A DNA stretch of 64,000 nucleotides from Zanthoxylum bungeanum (GCA_019454045.1 SKCR01049627.1:1-64000), one strand, 5' to 3'; shown: positions 16,173 through 28,700, counted from the stretch's first letter. Notes: a model not told the origin generated them from the letters alone. Translations and numbers: made by a program.

Positions 16173-17122
16173 ATTAGCCCAAAATAAAATAAAAAAGTCG
16201 GGTAATTGTCAAATTAACAAATGTTCTCCATCTAAACTTAATAAATGGCAGCAAGTAATTTATTTTTTTGTATGACACCTATCGTAAGTGTCAAATATTC
16301 CAAAAATGATTGTAAATTTCATCAAAATTGCTTGCAGTACGTTGGTACTATTGGTTATATATATAGGGACAAATATGTAATTTTATATTATTACATTGAT
16401 TAATAAAATTTGACAGTTTATTTATAAGTATTGTCTATAAATAATTTTGACTACTTGTAAAATAAAGTCCTTAGAATGACAATTAAAAAATTTAAATTAA
16501 GTTTAATTTATGTGATCCGGTTATTCTTAAATGTTACCGATCGTAGGATTATCAACACAAGACATTGATAAATCCAGTTTAGATCGGCATATGTTATGTC
16601 TTCTTCCTTATTGAAGGAAGGTAGTTGATCTCATAAGCTACTAGTGAAGGTGTTCACTTAGTATAACATATGGATGCTTGTTGGAGAACAAGTACATCGA
16701 ACTGACCCGCTTGAGAACCCATATGGAGTGTTATCCAGATGTCTATGAGATTTCTCTTTGTAACGATAATACGAATGATCCTTAGAGTTGAGGTTTTCAT
16801 GGTACCTTGTATGTGGATCATATATGTTTTGACATTACACCTCTGTAATCCATAGCGAGATTGCTTATAGGGTAATGATTGAGCAATATGAAAAGCATAT
16901 GAAGGTAGTGAGTGATCAATAAAGGATTTGTTGCTCTGGATAACATAGAGTCGATATCTCAAGAGGCGCGATTTGATATAAGTAATAATATAAATACATG
17001 GCCATGGCGAGTTCTGAAAGGAGTTTCAGAAACTCTACATATATATTATCAGCTTAAGTTAATGTTCTAATAATCATGATTTAATAGAGTAGATATTTTT
17101 CATACTCTAGAATCATTGGCGG

Positions 17123-17832
17123 TAGGGGTGTGCATCGGTCGGTTCGGTCCGTTAATCCTTGATTTTTTAACCGTAACCGAAATTTTTGGATAAATAAAAG
17201 TGTGACCAATTTAACCAATTTATGACACATAACCATTAACCAATTAACCATTATATTTTGGTCGGTTATGGTTAATTCGGTTATTAACCAATCCAATAAA
17301 TTAAAATTTAATATTTTTTTAATTTTAAATTAGTAAAATTATATATGATGTAGGTCTGTTCTACCGATTTTTTCAGAACGTTTCAACCGATCGAACCACT
17401 GACACATTAAATTTTTTGGATCACTAATTCGATCACATATCTGATTCTAAAAATACCGATTCTAACTAACATTTGATTAAATATATCTATATTTAATTAC
17501 ATGCGAGAGAAATATTTTTTAAACCCTCGATGATTGTCACGGCCTCAGATTTCCTTCCAAACCTGCCATGTTAGAAATTTTAAGGGTCACGAATTCACCA
17601 CGATGCAAAATCTACACATTTGAAATTTTATGTATTTTTACCTTTAAATTCTTGTGAGAAATTAAAGAGAGTCAAAACCAAGCTGTTAATGCAGCTTGTC
17701 ATTTGAATTTTATCAATTTTATTTTCGGGTAGTATTATCAATTCAATATAACTACAACCAATTGAGAGTTTTCATGCAGACAATCTTAACTCTAAAAAAT
17801 TAAAGGATTCGCACGCGCTAATATATATATAT

Positions 17833-17885
<53 letters not shown>

Positions 17886-18047
17886 TTTAATTTCGGTTAA
17901 TCGGTCGGCCGTAACCGAACCGAATAACCGAAAAAGTTAAAAATTTTAACCGCAATAATCGATTTAACCGAATTAACCGAACCGTAATAAAAAAATGGGT
18001 CGGAACGGTTCGGTTAATCGGTTAAAACCGATTAATGCACACCCCTA
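17123..18047. mobile_element. Non-autonomous hAT-type element
   Basis: Terminal inverted repeats TAGGGGTGTGCAT...ATGCACACCCCTA are flanked by the perfect 8-bp target duplication attggcgg (17115-17122 and 18048-18055), the hallmark of hAT transposons. The subterminal regions repeat aaccg/cggtt motifs in both orientations. It holds an (AT)n tract at about 17820-17882 and no transposase. The matching empty site is in copy B at about 54597 (aattggcagg). Confidence 0.88.
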
Positions 18048-18500
18048 ATTGGCGGGATATGTATAAGGCAAAAAAATTAAATCATACGATAATTGTATAC
18101 AGAATAGGTTTCACTAAAGTAAGTATTATTTCTTAATTGGGGGTCATGATGCTTGCTAGCTAGATGCCGCTCTTGATCTATGAAAATAAATTTCTTAATT
18201 AAGGAGTTAATTAAGGATAAATTAATTTATCTAGAATTGTAAAGTCTATAACTATCCTAATGGGTCACACACTTTAAAGTATTGATGAGTTATTGATAAA
18301 TTATATAGAATTAAATTTTAGGAATTAAATGTTAAGTTCTTAAACTTTGGGGTAAATCCATAATTTCAGAAATTACGGATAAAAAAGGAATTCTGGAAAT
18401 TTTAGGGACAAAGTGCAAATCTAGAAATTATGGGTTGTTTCGTAATTTCCAAAAGTGTAGAGGTTGGTTTGTAATTTTCAAAAATATAGGGGTTGAAATA

Positions 18501-20346
18501 TGACCGGCGTAAACACACACGTATAACGCAAGCGCACGTATCGTTCAAGTAGTATAAAAATATCGATCCCACGAGGACTTAATTCCTACTGTTGTTATTA
18601 ATTGTTGAATCTATTTATTTACAAATATCTAATTAAATGGAGAATAGAGAGATTGTTTGTTTGTTTGGTTGAATGTGGCGTTGCAAAATAAATAAAAATA
18701 AAAAGACACAAGAAAATACTAAGGAAAATAAAAGACTTAAAGATCTAGGGTTGTGAATCTTTCTAATATCTATTAAAAGATGAAGTAGTTATATTATAGT
18801 TGGGTAAAATATTGAATTATTAATCTGGAACACTAAATTATGTAAAAGCCTCTTCCGAATGATCATTTACAAATACCTAGTATAATCCAATTGAACCATA
18901 TGTCTATGTCAATTAAATTACCTAGATTCATTAAGGTTAAGTTCCAATTAAGACTACCCCCGCCCGACAGGTATATTCCTATCCTGTAAGGAAATCTATT
19001 AAAGGTTTATCTATCCTTAAGGAAGATCGTGGGTTGTTGAGACTAAGGTTTTAAACTTAAAATCCCTATGTCTAGTTCATTTTAAGTTTACCTAATCAAT
19101 TTTATTAGTGATCGGTTAATAAAAAGCATTAAGATTATGACTCAACAAATAACTCTTTTAATTACCCCAACTATAATCTAACCCTTTTTAAATCCGGTGA
19201 TATTAGATTTACCACAACCCTAGATATTTAACTTAGTTACAACACATAACTAAAGCTGATATAAACTTAAAAGACAAAAAATGAAATTGCAGAAAGTAAT
19301 TAAAATAAATAAATGAAATGCTAAGGTAAAAGGAAATAACTTCTACTATATACTATTTAGATATCTCCCATAAAATAATAATATTAACTTGTGATATTTT
19401 AAACCAACCGTCCAGAATGGCGGTATCCTGATTAAGTCAAATTCAAATATACCAGCCATAAGGCGGAACAGAAATATAAACTTAAACCAACCATCCAGTG
19501 TGGCGGTATCCTCATTAAGTCAGGTTAACCAGATTAAATTAAATAACCAACCGTCCGGAATGGCGGTATCCTTTATTAATCTGATTTTAAATAGTTTATA
19601 TATCATATTTTAAGGGAGATTAATCTAAAAAGCAATAGTAAAAGAATTACCTTATTACCTCAGCATGAAGAGGTTACCCCCTCATGGATGGATAGAATTA
19701 CTACTACAAAGCGTAAATAAAACTGAATAAAAGAAGAAAATAAGAAGAACTCTATTTTATTTATAAGGATTTCAGAGGAAGAGGTACATTTGAAACTAAA
19801 AATTCGAAATCTATTTATAGGCAAAAAAATCTAATTTTTTATTATTATTTTTTGATTTTTGAATTTTTTATTATTTTTCTGATTTTTATTATTTTATTAT
19901 TATTATTTCTTGAATCGCTAAAATTTCGACACGTGGCGTGGTGTGCTAAAAAAGACGGCTCGTTGAATCTTTGACACGTGGCAGACGCCCAAAATTACCA
20001 AAATACCCTTTGCGTCGGGACGTCCAAAATTACCAAAATACCCCTTTTGCCAAATTTCACAGTTTTGCTCCAAATCACCTCCAGAATGTCTTGAAATTTT
20101 ATTTCGGTGTCGGGACAATTACCAAAATACCCTTTTGTGTCGGGACGTCCAAAATTACCAAAATACCCTTTTTGCCAAATTTCACCAAATTTCACAGTTT
20201 TGCTCCAAATCACCTCCAGAATGTCATGAAACTTTATTTATCTACAAAATAACACAAAACACATCAAAATATTCACAAAACTCAAGAAACTATACAAAAT
20301 ATTAAGTTAAATGAGTGGGAAATAGTGATACATTTATCACTCATCA
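18501..20346 (-). repeat. 3' LTR of gag-only retrotransposon
   Basis: Direct repeat of 23401-25245, nearly identical over about 1.85 kb. On the plus strand it begins TGACCGGCGTAAAC and ends CACTCATCA, so both strands read TG..CA. It contains three copies of an aaccaaccgtccag..ggcggtatcc block (about 19405-19575) and a tandem array of cgggac-caaaattaccaaaatac units (about 19985-20190). The minus-strand purine tract (tttgggggtg, 20347-20358) adjoins it. Confidence 0.93.
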
Positions 20347-20889
20347 CACCCCCAAACCTAACATTTTGCTAGTCCTCGAGCAAAATACAAAATAAAATAA
20401 CATAATAAAATTTAACTAAGCCACTTTCGTAGGGATCACGATTGCATTTAGCATATGCAACAAGCCTTTAAAACCCTAGGTGTCCCTAGTGGACGAGTTG
20501 TAGTCTCGTGAAGGTTTACAGCAATGATACCCACAAACATATTACAAAAGTAAAAAGGTAGTGAAACTAATGCACACAAAAGCAAAAAGACAAGAGAAAT
20601 AAAGAAGTTAGTGACTAATCATGTGAAACTTCTACTCCAAGTTATTAGTTGTTTTGTTTCATTTTAAATTACTGAATAAGTAAATTCTCCTATTATTTTT
20701 ACCATTCTCCATATACACAGCCAACATAATATTAAACAACTCATTTCGCCCATAACAGTCATAAGTGCAGTTGATAAGAGAGTAATATTTTTGTCCTAAA
20801 GTTTTATCAGATTTCACACCTTTTGTAGTAATGGAATAAATTTTCTGATTTTTCTGATTTTTTCTTTGATTTTTCTTTTCTCTATTTTT

Positions 20890-21150
20890 TATTTATATAC
20901 AATACCTTCCATCTATGTAGCGAGCTTTGGGTCGGTGACTCCCAAACCAGTTGGCTTTAGGGCATCAGGTGTTAAGACACCCCTAAGGACTTAATTACTC
21001 AGACTTCAGATATAAGTAATATATATATTATTTTCTATCATCTTTTTGATCCATGTAACAAGCTTTGGGCCAATGACTCCCAAACCAGTTGGTTTTAGGG
21101 CACTAGGTAAAATACCCTTACAGACTTAATAACTCGGATCTCAGATGTTT
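20890..21150 (-). repeat. Two-copy internal repeat of the gag-only element
   Basis: Two copies of about 95-100 bases (about 20917-21010 and 21054-21148) share agctttggg and gactcccaaaccagttgg. They are followed by a long T run at 21149-21173. They lie in the non-coding part between gag and the 3' LTR. Confidence 0.75.
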
Positions 21151-22038
21151 TTTTTTTTTTTTTTTTTTTTTTTATTCCATTACTATTTATAGATGCTTCC
21201 TCCAATTAAACTAGAGCACGGAATATTACAAACTTTTCAATTACAGCTCATGTCCGTATGTTACTATGTATGTTGATAATATCTGCTAACTAAGTATTTG
21301 AAGATTCATTTTAGTCAGTTTTATGGAGAATTTACAGATTTAATAATTCAAAAGTGAATAAACAAAAATTAACTTGTTTTGAATTAGGTTTGAAATACGT
21401 CTCAGGAGTGAGAATTCCTTACACAGCTATTTCTTACCAATTTCATCTTTTTAGTCAACATAACAACAAAACATTTTTACTGGTCATAATTAAAATTTAC
21501 AAATTTTTTTTTTTTAAAAGTTTAATCAAAGACTCAGTTTATGGTGTGTGACTAACTGTCGAATGGACTTCCCGTTGTAGATTCCCCAGAGGGAAGGTGG
21601 AGCGAGGCTCACTTAAGTACCCTAGCCCCTTAGGCTCTTATCGCTTGTTGTCAGGAATAAACAACGAGTCCTCCAAACTAGTCTGTCACAACACGCTACA
21701 AGTGAATGATTATCTAGGTGCCTCCACAGCTTTTCCTTATAAAAAGGTAGTGAGTGAAGGAAGACACCAAACCATCACCTAGCTTTAAATATGCCCTTTA
21801 TTTTTATTAATTTTTTAATTTTTTTGTATTTTTCGAAAAATTTTGGACTAAAAATAAAAACACAATACAAACAAGTACTATCTACTATTCTCCTTACCCC
21901 CAAACCTAAATGAGACAATGTTCCAAATATCTTAAATAGTAAAAGAAGAGTTTAGAAGATCATACCTGGTTAAATGGGTTGCCTCCCAGCTAGCGCTAAA
22001 TTTTTCGTCTTCAGCCAGACGTGACTAAAATCTATCTG

Positions 22039-23102
22039 TTAAGGAGGTTTCAGCGTCGTTTTGGATGTCCGATTAAAGACAATCCCGTGAGCGTTGCTTT
22101 TGAAGGGTCTCTTCCAACGGTAAAGTGGCAAAAAGAGTTTTGTCTCATTCAGTGCTTGTGCCACCTTTTTAATCTTTGTTGCTCCAGTGGTTCCTGAAAA
22201 GAAAGAAAGAAAATCAGGAGGTCTTGTATGGTGCTTGACTTGGAATGGAAGTTCCATTCTGTCAAGCTTCTGTTTGATATCTTTGGTTTGTACTCCCCAA
22301 AACAGCGATGTTTCTCCTGAATGCTCTGGATCTTTATTAAGGTCAGACATTTGCTCCTCCATTTGCTCTGCTTCTTGCTCCACCTTTTCTTCACAGATGT
22401 ATTTGAAAATTTCTGCATTCAACTCTTCATCTGTCATCTGTGAAATACATGTTTCAAAATTGTTAACCTGAGGATGAAAATAAATGTCAGATTTTAGGTC
22501 TTCATCCTCTGATCTGGTTGAAATGATTGGCTCATGTAGATCTTCATCAAACATTTGTGCAATGGAATCTCCAAGATCTTCATTTTGAGGATACAGAATT
22601 CCATCCTCAATTTTTGATGCAGTTGGCACAAACAGCTCAGTTTCATCCTCGTCAGAATCTGAAAAATAGAAACAAATCGAGACTTTGTCGGTTCGGGTTC
22701 CTGAACTGATACCTCTGGTTCTTGATTCTCCTCAGCCTCCTCTTTTGCTAAAGTGTCATCGTGAAATGTTTGGTACTCTGAGGCTTCATCTGAAAATGAT
22801 TCTTGAGGTATATAGCTCTGGTTTTCTATTAATTGTCTGATCTGATCTGTCATTCTCTGTATGAATCCTGCGTTACTCTGAATTTGTGCATCAAATCGAA
22901 CTGCTTGTTCTTTGAACGTGTGAATCAATTGATCTTCCTCAGATGGTTCTGGTTCTTGATAAGAATCGAAGGAAGATGGTGGATAAGATAGAAAATGTGA
23001 TGATTCTTCGTACTTTGGTTGATTCCAAAAATTCTGCCACTCTGAAAGGTAAATACATTCATCGCTCGGGTGGTTGCCATCACAAATTACACATCTCCCC
23101 AT
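22039..23102 (-). CDS. gag-like protein of gag-only retrotransposon
   Basis: Two overlapping minus-strand frames: 23102-22494 and 22629-22039. The first starts MGRCVICDGNHPSDEC, a zinc-knuckle-like CX2CX3HX4C (one residue shorter between C and H than the usual CX2CX4HX4C), followed by an acidic, Glu/Gln/Pro-rich region. The second continues in the same acidic style, with a basic C-terminus ending in a proline pair. Coding probably switches frame near 22665, where the minus strand reads tttctatttttcag, so either an intron acceptor or a frameshift joins them. Frames upstream of the knuckle (23400-23103) also look gag-like but are interrupted. No catalytic domain is present. The role is inferred to be RNA packaging. 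Confidence 0.65.
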
Positions 23103-23376
23103 TTCATTCTGTTGAGCAAATGTAGTATTGCTTGATTCTGAATTCCAGTGTGATAATTGTTGGGCTGGACAACAGGCCTCAGAAAACTAGACTGTTGCTC
23201 CCAGATTTGGGGTGTGTATCTTCTTGTAAAGTTCGTGATTTCTCAATTCCCAATAGTGTTCCATTTTTTTTTTAATCACCTGAAAACAAAAGAAATAAAA
23301 ATTACAAAATAAAAGAAAGAAAATTAGATATAAGTAATTTAGATAGTTTCAAAATTAACAACTCAAGAAAAATAAG

Positions 23377-23394
23377 TCCCCGGCAACGGCGCCA
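23377..23394 (-). other. Primer binding site (tRNA-Asp type)
   Basis: The plus strand reads TCCCCGGCAACGGCGCCA, identical to the 3' end of plant tRNA-Asp including CCA. The minus strand is therefore the complementary primer site, six bases from the 5' LTR edge at 23401. It sets the orientation of the element. Confidence 0.93.
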
Positions 23395-23400
23395 AAAACT

Positions 23401-25245
23401 TGACCGGCGTAAACACACACGTATAACGCAAGCGCACGTATCGTTCAAGTAGTATAAAAATATCGATCCCACGAGGACTTAATTCCTACTGTTTTTTATT
23501 AATTGTTGAATCTATTTATTTACAAATATCTAATTAAATGGAGAATAGAGAGATTGTTTGTTTGTTTGGTTGAATGTGGCGTTGCAAAATAAATAAAAAT
23601 AAAAAGACACAAGAAAATACTAAGGAAAATAAAAGACTTAAAGATCTAGGGTTGTGAATCTTTCTAATATCTATTAAAAGATGAAGTAGTTATATTATAG
23701 TTGGGTAAAATATTGAATTATTAATCTGGAACACTAAATTATGTAAAAGCCTCTTCCGAATGATCATTTACAAATACCTAGTATAATCCAATTGAACCAT
23801 ATGTCTATGTCAATTAAATTACCTAGATTCATTAAGGTTAAGTTCCAATTAAGACTACCCCCGCCCGACAGGTATATTCCTATCCTGTAAGGAAATCTAT
23901 TAAAGGTTATCTATCCTTAAGGAAGATCGTGGGTTGTTGAGACTAAGGTTTTAAACTTAAAATCCCTATGTCTAGTTCATTTTAAGTTTACCTAATCAAT
24001 TTTATTAGTGATCGGTAATAAAAAGCATTAAGATTATGACTCAACAAATAACTCTTTTAATTACCCCAACTATAATCTAACCCTTTTTAAATCGGTGATA
24101 TTAGATTTAATCACAACCCTAGATATTTAACTTAGTTACAACACATAACTAAAGCTGCTGATATAAACTTAAAAGACAAAAATGAAATTGCAGAAAGTAA
24201 TTAAAATAAATAAATGAAATGCTAAGGTAAAAGGAAATAACTTCTACTATATACTATTTAGATATCTCCCATAAAATAATAATATATTAACTTGTGATAT
24301 TTTAAACCAACCGTCCAGAATGGCGGTATCCTGATTAAGTCAAATTCAAATATACCAGCCATAAGGCGGAACAGAAATATAAACTTAAACCAACCATCCA
24401 GTGTGGCGGTATCCTCATTAAGTCAGGTTAACCAGATTAAATTAAATAACCAACCGTCCGGAATGGCGGTATCCTTTATTAATCTGATTTTAAATAGTTT
24501 ATATATCATATTTTAAGGGAGATTAATCTAAAAAGCAATAGTAAAAGAATTACCTTATTACCTCAGCATGAAGAGGTTACCCCCTCATGGATGGATAGAA
24601 TTACTACTACAAAGCGTAATAAAACTGAATAAAAGAAGAAAATAAGAAGAACTCTATTTTATTTATAAGGATTTCAGAGGAAGAGGTACATTTGAAACTA
24701 AAAATCGAAATCTATTTATAGGCAAAAAAATCTAATTTTTTATTATTATTTTTTGATTTTTGAATTTTTTATTATTTCTGATTTTTATTATTTTATTATT
24801 ATTATTTCTTGAATCGCTGAAATTTCGACACGTGGCGTGGTGTGCTAAAAAAGACGGCTCGTTGAATCTTTGACACGTGGCAGACGCCCAAAATTACCAA
24901 AATACCCTTTGCGTCGGGACGTCCAAAATTACCAAAATACCCCTTTTGCCAAATTCACAGTTTTGCTCCAAATCACCTCCAGAATGTCTTGAAATTTTAT
25001 TTCGGTGTCGGGACAATTACCAAAATACCCCTTTTGTGTCGGGACGTCCAAAATTACCAAAATACCCTTTTTGCCAAATTTCACCAAATTTCACAGTTTT
25101 GCTCCAAATCACCTCCAGAATGTCATGAAACTTTATTTATCTACAAAATAACACAAAACACATCAAAATATTCACAAAACTCAAGAAACTATACAAAATA
25201 TTAAGTTAAATGAGTGGGAAATAGTGATACATTTATCACTCATCA
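23401..25245 (-). repeat. 5' LTR of gag-only retrotransposon
   Basis: Pairs with 18501-20346. Differences by eye are almost all 1-3 base insertions/deletions in runs or short repeats, with very few substitutions. Confidence 0.93.
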
Positions 25246-25313
25246 AAATATAATTTAACAAAGTGTTTATATTAAATTATAATTTCAGATTTATAGTATC
25301 ATAATTTGATTAA

Positions 25314-25690
25314 GAGTGGCAATGGCCCGGGCTTTGATAAGCTCGATCCGAGCCCAGCCAGGAAAATTTTGGCCCGGGTCCGGGAAAACCCAGCCTGGCC
25401 CAGGCTTTATCCGACCCGTTTTAAAAAAAATTAAAATTAAAAACATATAAATACAAAATAGAAGTTATTTATTTCAAGATAAATTTATAAATATATTAAA
25501 AATTTAGTCTATAAACTAACAATTCAAACACTTTGTCATTTGCTCCCTTAGCCTCAGGTCTGTGTCCCTTGATCCATGTGGTCTATGTCCTCCTGCGGTG
25601 TCACTTTGTGCTTCGTTTCGCTGCCCTTGCTGCCCTTTCCCAGTTTAAGGTCCCCTTTCAGCCTCCAGGCCACGTAGCTCTTTCTAATTG
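25314..25690. mobile_element. Fragment with hAT-like AGTGGCAATGGCCCGGGC end
   Basis: Similarity of copy A to copy B stops at 25313. An end sequence resembling the TAGGGGTGGCAA family follows, with alternating cccggg / gcccagcc blocks. The other end is not identifiable. A CT-rich unrelated stretch (25540-25690) follows. No coding frame is recognised. Confidence 0.4.
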
Positions 25691-27211
25691 GTCCATATGT
25701 TAATTAATTAATTTATTATTTTAGAGAGAGAGAATGTACAAAATCACCGTTTTGCCTATTTATGAAGGACATGTTGTTTGATATTGTGGTTGACATGTGG
25801 TGAGATAACAAAATTATGTTTGGTTTAAAATATAAATTTAAGTATTTGGTTAATGAAAAATTTTTTTTATTATTAATCATGATTTTTTTTCCAAAAATTG
25901 AATTTTGCAAAAGCTATAAATTTTAGTTTTTCCCACCATCAAAATATTAAAAAAAAACACCATAATTATTATTTTAACATAAATCAAATTTTTATAATAC
26001 AGTTTATGAAGTACCTACCATTGTTCACCACACTTTTCTAATCGCAACACTAAAATAATGATTTTAAGGATCAAAATTTAATATATTGAATTTAAATAAA
26101 CCCAAAATCGATTATTTATACACTCAAGATTCGAACGCTAATAATAGGTGTTGTTCCTAATAATAAAATGAAATTTTAACCACAAGTGGATCCTCCGAGA
26201 TATTATTTATATGCACCACTTACCCTCTACCAAGTCCAAATTAATTATTATCAGAAAAAAAAGAAAAGGATTCAAGTCAACTATAATCACTTAAACGAGT
26301 TTTATGATAGTGTTACTATTTGTATCAACACAATTATTTAGAACATTCATTTTCTCAAAACAATCATTATTCAAATTTTACTGTGAACGCTCATAATTCG
26401 GATGAATTATGCATGTCGTTACTTTTTATTAATTATTTATGTGCAAATAATGCATGAGATTCAAGCCGCCTTTCAAGACAAAAATATTAAATGTTTAATA
26501 GATTTTGATAGAAAAACAAAGAAAGTGTCCATTCAAGAAAGTAATTTTCATTTAAGAATAATTTTTAGTAAAATTATTTTTTTAAAATGAAATGAATTGA
26601 TAGTAGGAATGACCACTTACTGTTTAGGAAATTTATAACACTAATAAAAAAGATACTCATTTGCTAAAATGAGCTTTGATATTTGTATTTTCAGCCACAT
26701 TCTTCGAAGTATATTTCGGAGACGAAGTACTGTAGACGTTATAGTATGAGGCACTAGCAATCCTGCAAAACAAAGATAGAGTGAGTGGGGAGTACTGTCC
26801 ACCGATGTGGTGGGTGCCGTAGGCACTCCGACGCTCAAGTTAGTAGTGAAGACGAGCGGTAAATAAGGAAGAGCAAGGTATGAGGTTACATTGACCTCTG
26901 TTGACTGCCGTGAGGGCGGTGGGCCGATGTTTAGAGGATGATCTTTCTTTAGAGCTTAAGTATGAGAGCTGAGACTTGAATATATCCTTTGAGTTATGCT
27001 ACTATTTATAGGTTGATAGTATTACCTTTTCAGTTGGTATATGAGCTGTATTTTATGGAAGTGGTTCCCATAACACTTTTATATGTCATATATTTCTATG
27101 CGAAGGGATCTTAACATGTGAGGGTCAGTATATTTGTTAACAAAAATGTGATAGGCAGTTCAGGAGTTAGTGTGATGATTTTCGGTGAGGGATATGTTTA
27201 GAGAACCAATG
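25691..27211. other. Intergenic, repeat-derived, no gene seen
   Basis: AT-rich up to about 26640, then a more balanced stretch (26660-27200). That stretch contains a tatttatagg box (27002-27011), which could be part of an older LTR, but I see no boundaries. The 3.0-kb solo LTR is inserted at its right end. Confidence 0.4.
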
Positions 27212-27869
27212 GGTTGTGTAGGAACACAGAAACTGAGCGACGCCGTTCCTCGGCTCGCGGCCTAGTTTGGGAAGTACGAAATAACATGGAGTCGCCACCC
27301 GGTGTGAACCGGGACAAAGATTTAAGGCCGCACTCACCCCTCGCAAGGGAAGACCTCAAACCGTTGGGTTCGGAATGGTCCCTTACTTATGTCACTTATA
27401 ATGAAAGGATTCATGTAATAATTTAACTAAGCTTAAGTAACACTTATTTCCAATAGTATCATGCTTCTAAATTCTCATGTGTAAAATAAAACTCATGTAC
27501 GCATTTCACATATATCTTACATTTAAATTTGCATGCTTAACATATATCAAGATAGCAATTAACATACAACTTCACTTGCATATCACATTCAGGAAAAAAA
27601 ACACAAGCACACATATTAACCATACAAGCACACATATGGGCACTTTTCAAGTGGTACGTGGAATTGTGGCCCAAGTACAGACCGCACTACCGTCCATTCA
27701 GAATCGGCTACGGAATTTACGTCTGGGTTTCCATCCGATATACCGCAAGAAATAATGCTCAAATGTTATCATGGCATAAGCATACGAATTGTGACACATT
27801 TGCATAAGAAAGATCAACTAATAGGCAATTATGCATGAATATAATAAGACAGACTCAGTTCAGTGTGTG

Positions 27870-28200
27870 TGCGTTCGTGTAGCGTTCGTAAACGCGTTCG
27901 AACGGAAATGAAACAGAATGCTCACGTTCGAGTAGCGTTCGTAAACGCGTTCGAACGGAAATGAAACAGAATGCTCACGTTCGAGTAGCGTTCGTAAACG
28001 CGTTCGAACGGAGACGAGACAGAATGCTCACGTTCGAGTAGCGTTCGTAAACGCGTTCGAACGGAGATGAGACAGAAAGCTCACGTTCGTATGGCGTTTG
28101 TTAACGCGTTCGAACGGATACGAGACCTGACACATAATAAGGCAAAAACACATGCGCGTTCGAGTTGCGTTCGTGAACGCGTTCGAACGGACACGGACCT
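27870..28200. repeat. 53-bp tandem array with CGTTCGAACG palindromes
   Basis: Units start with ctcacg at 27921, 27974, 28027 and 28080, giving a period of 53; flanking partial units are more diverged. Each contains cgttcgtaaacgcgttcgaa, which is largely self-complementary. Related gttcgaacg motifs recur near the right end of the LTR (30019-30075). Confidence 0.9.
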
Positions 28201-28224
28201 GATGCAATACATAAACAGAAAATA

Positions 28225-28700
28225 AAAGGGCGCGGCGAAGCACTGCCGTAAAGGTGACCTTTTGGGGCTCTTGATCTCTCAAAGAGAGGACATTTAGACC
28301 AACATGCTAAGCCCATGCGCGTCATATCACACATGCAAGAATAGAACCAATCATGTCAACCAAGTATGCCCGATTGAACGCATCTTACATCCAATCCGAA
28401 CACACGTCAACCGGCGCGGCAAAGCATCGTGGTAAAGGGGCTTTTAGCCCCTCCCCATAGGGGATCTCACAACACACTTACTAAGCCCATGCGCTCGATT
28501 GACTTATACATACGAAAATAAAGATAATAATATCAAACTAAGTATGCTCGATTGAACGTATCTTGCGTCCAACCGAACATACATCAACCGGCGCGGCGAA
28601 GTAGTGTCACGAAGGTGGCCTTTTCGGCTCTTTGTCTCACAAATAGAGGACCTTTGGACTAACTCACTAAGCCCATGCGCTTGGTTGAATCATGCATAAC
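28225..28700. repeat. About 180-bp unit, three copies
   Basis: Copies begin with ggcgcggc near 28228, 28411 and 28589. Each runs through a ctctttgtctc/gaggacctttgga-like block to ctaagcccatgcgc. They belong to the solo LTR. Confidence 0.8.

Larger units (their letters stand above)
18501..25245 (-). mobile_element. Complete gag-only LTR retrotransposon, 6.7 kb
   Basis: Two 1.85-kb LTRs are flanked by the 5-bp target duplication aaata (18496-18500 and 25246-25250). On the minus strand a primer site complementary to the tRNA-Asp 3' end follows the 5' LTR by six bases, and a polypurine tract precedes the 3' LTR. The 3.05-kb interior has a gag-like frame but no reverse transcriptase, protease, RNase H or integrase. 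This fits the published TR-GAG class of non-autonomous elements, mobilised by a partner's enzymes. The near-identical LTRs point to a recent insertion. Confidence 0.92.
16350..25313 (+). mobile_element. Copia-like LTR, copy A, split by two insertions
   Basis: The segments 16350-17122, 18048-18500 and 25246-25313 together match 53825-about 55135 base for base over long stretches, including aattttgactacttgtaaaata. They form a single element that has been split by a hAT element (17123-18047) and a full LTR retrotransposon (18501-25245). Copy B starts TGTTGGTTATATGCCC, a typical plant LTR beginning. I infer an LTR, or a fragment of one, with no coding domain attached. Confidence 0.7.

Noticed and set aside
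19918..20252. Overlapping open frames in the LTRs (also at 24877-25204)
   Set aside because: They follow from the short tandem repeat in the LTR and occur in several frames and on both strands.
22187..23125. Plus-strand frames over the gag-like gene
   Set aside because: They are antisense shadows of the minus-strand gag frames.
27870..28200. Regular repeats that could be taken for a CRISPR array
   Set aside because: The units are contiguous tandem repeats without unique spacers, inside a plant LTR.
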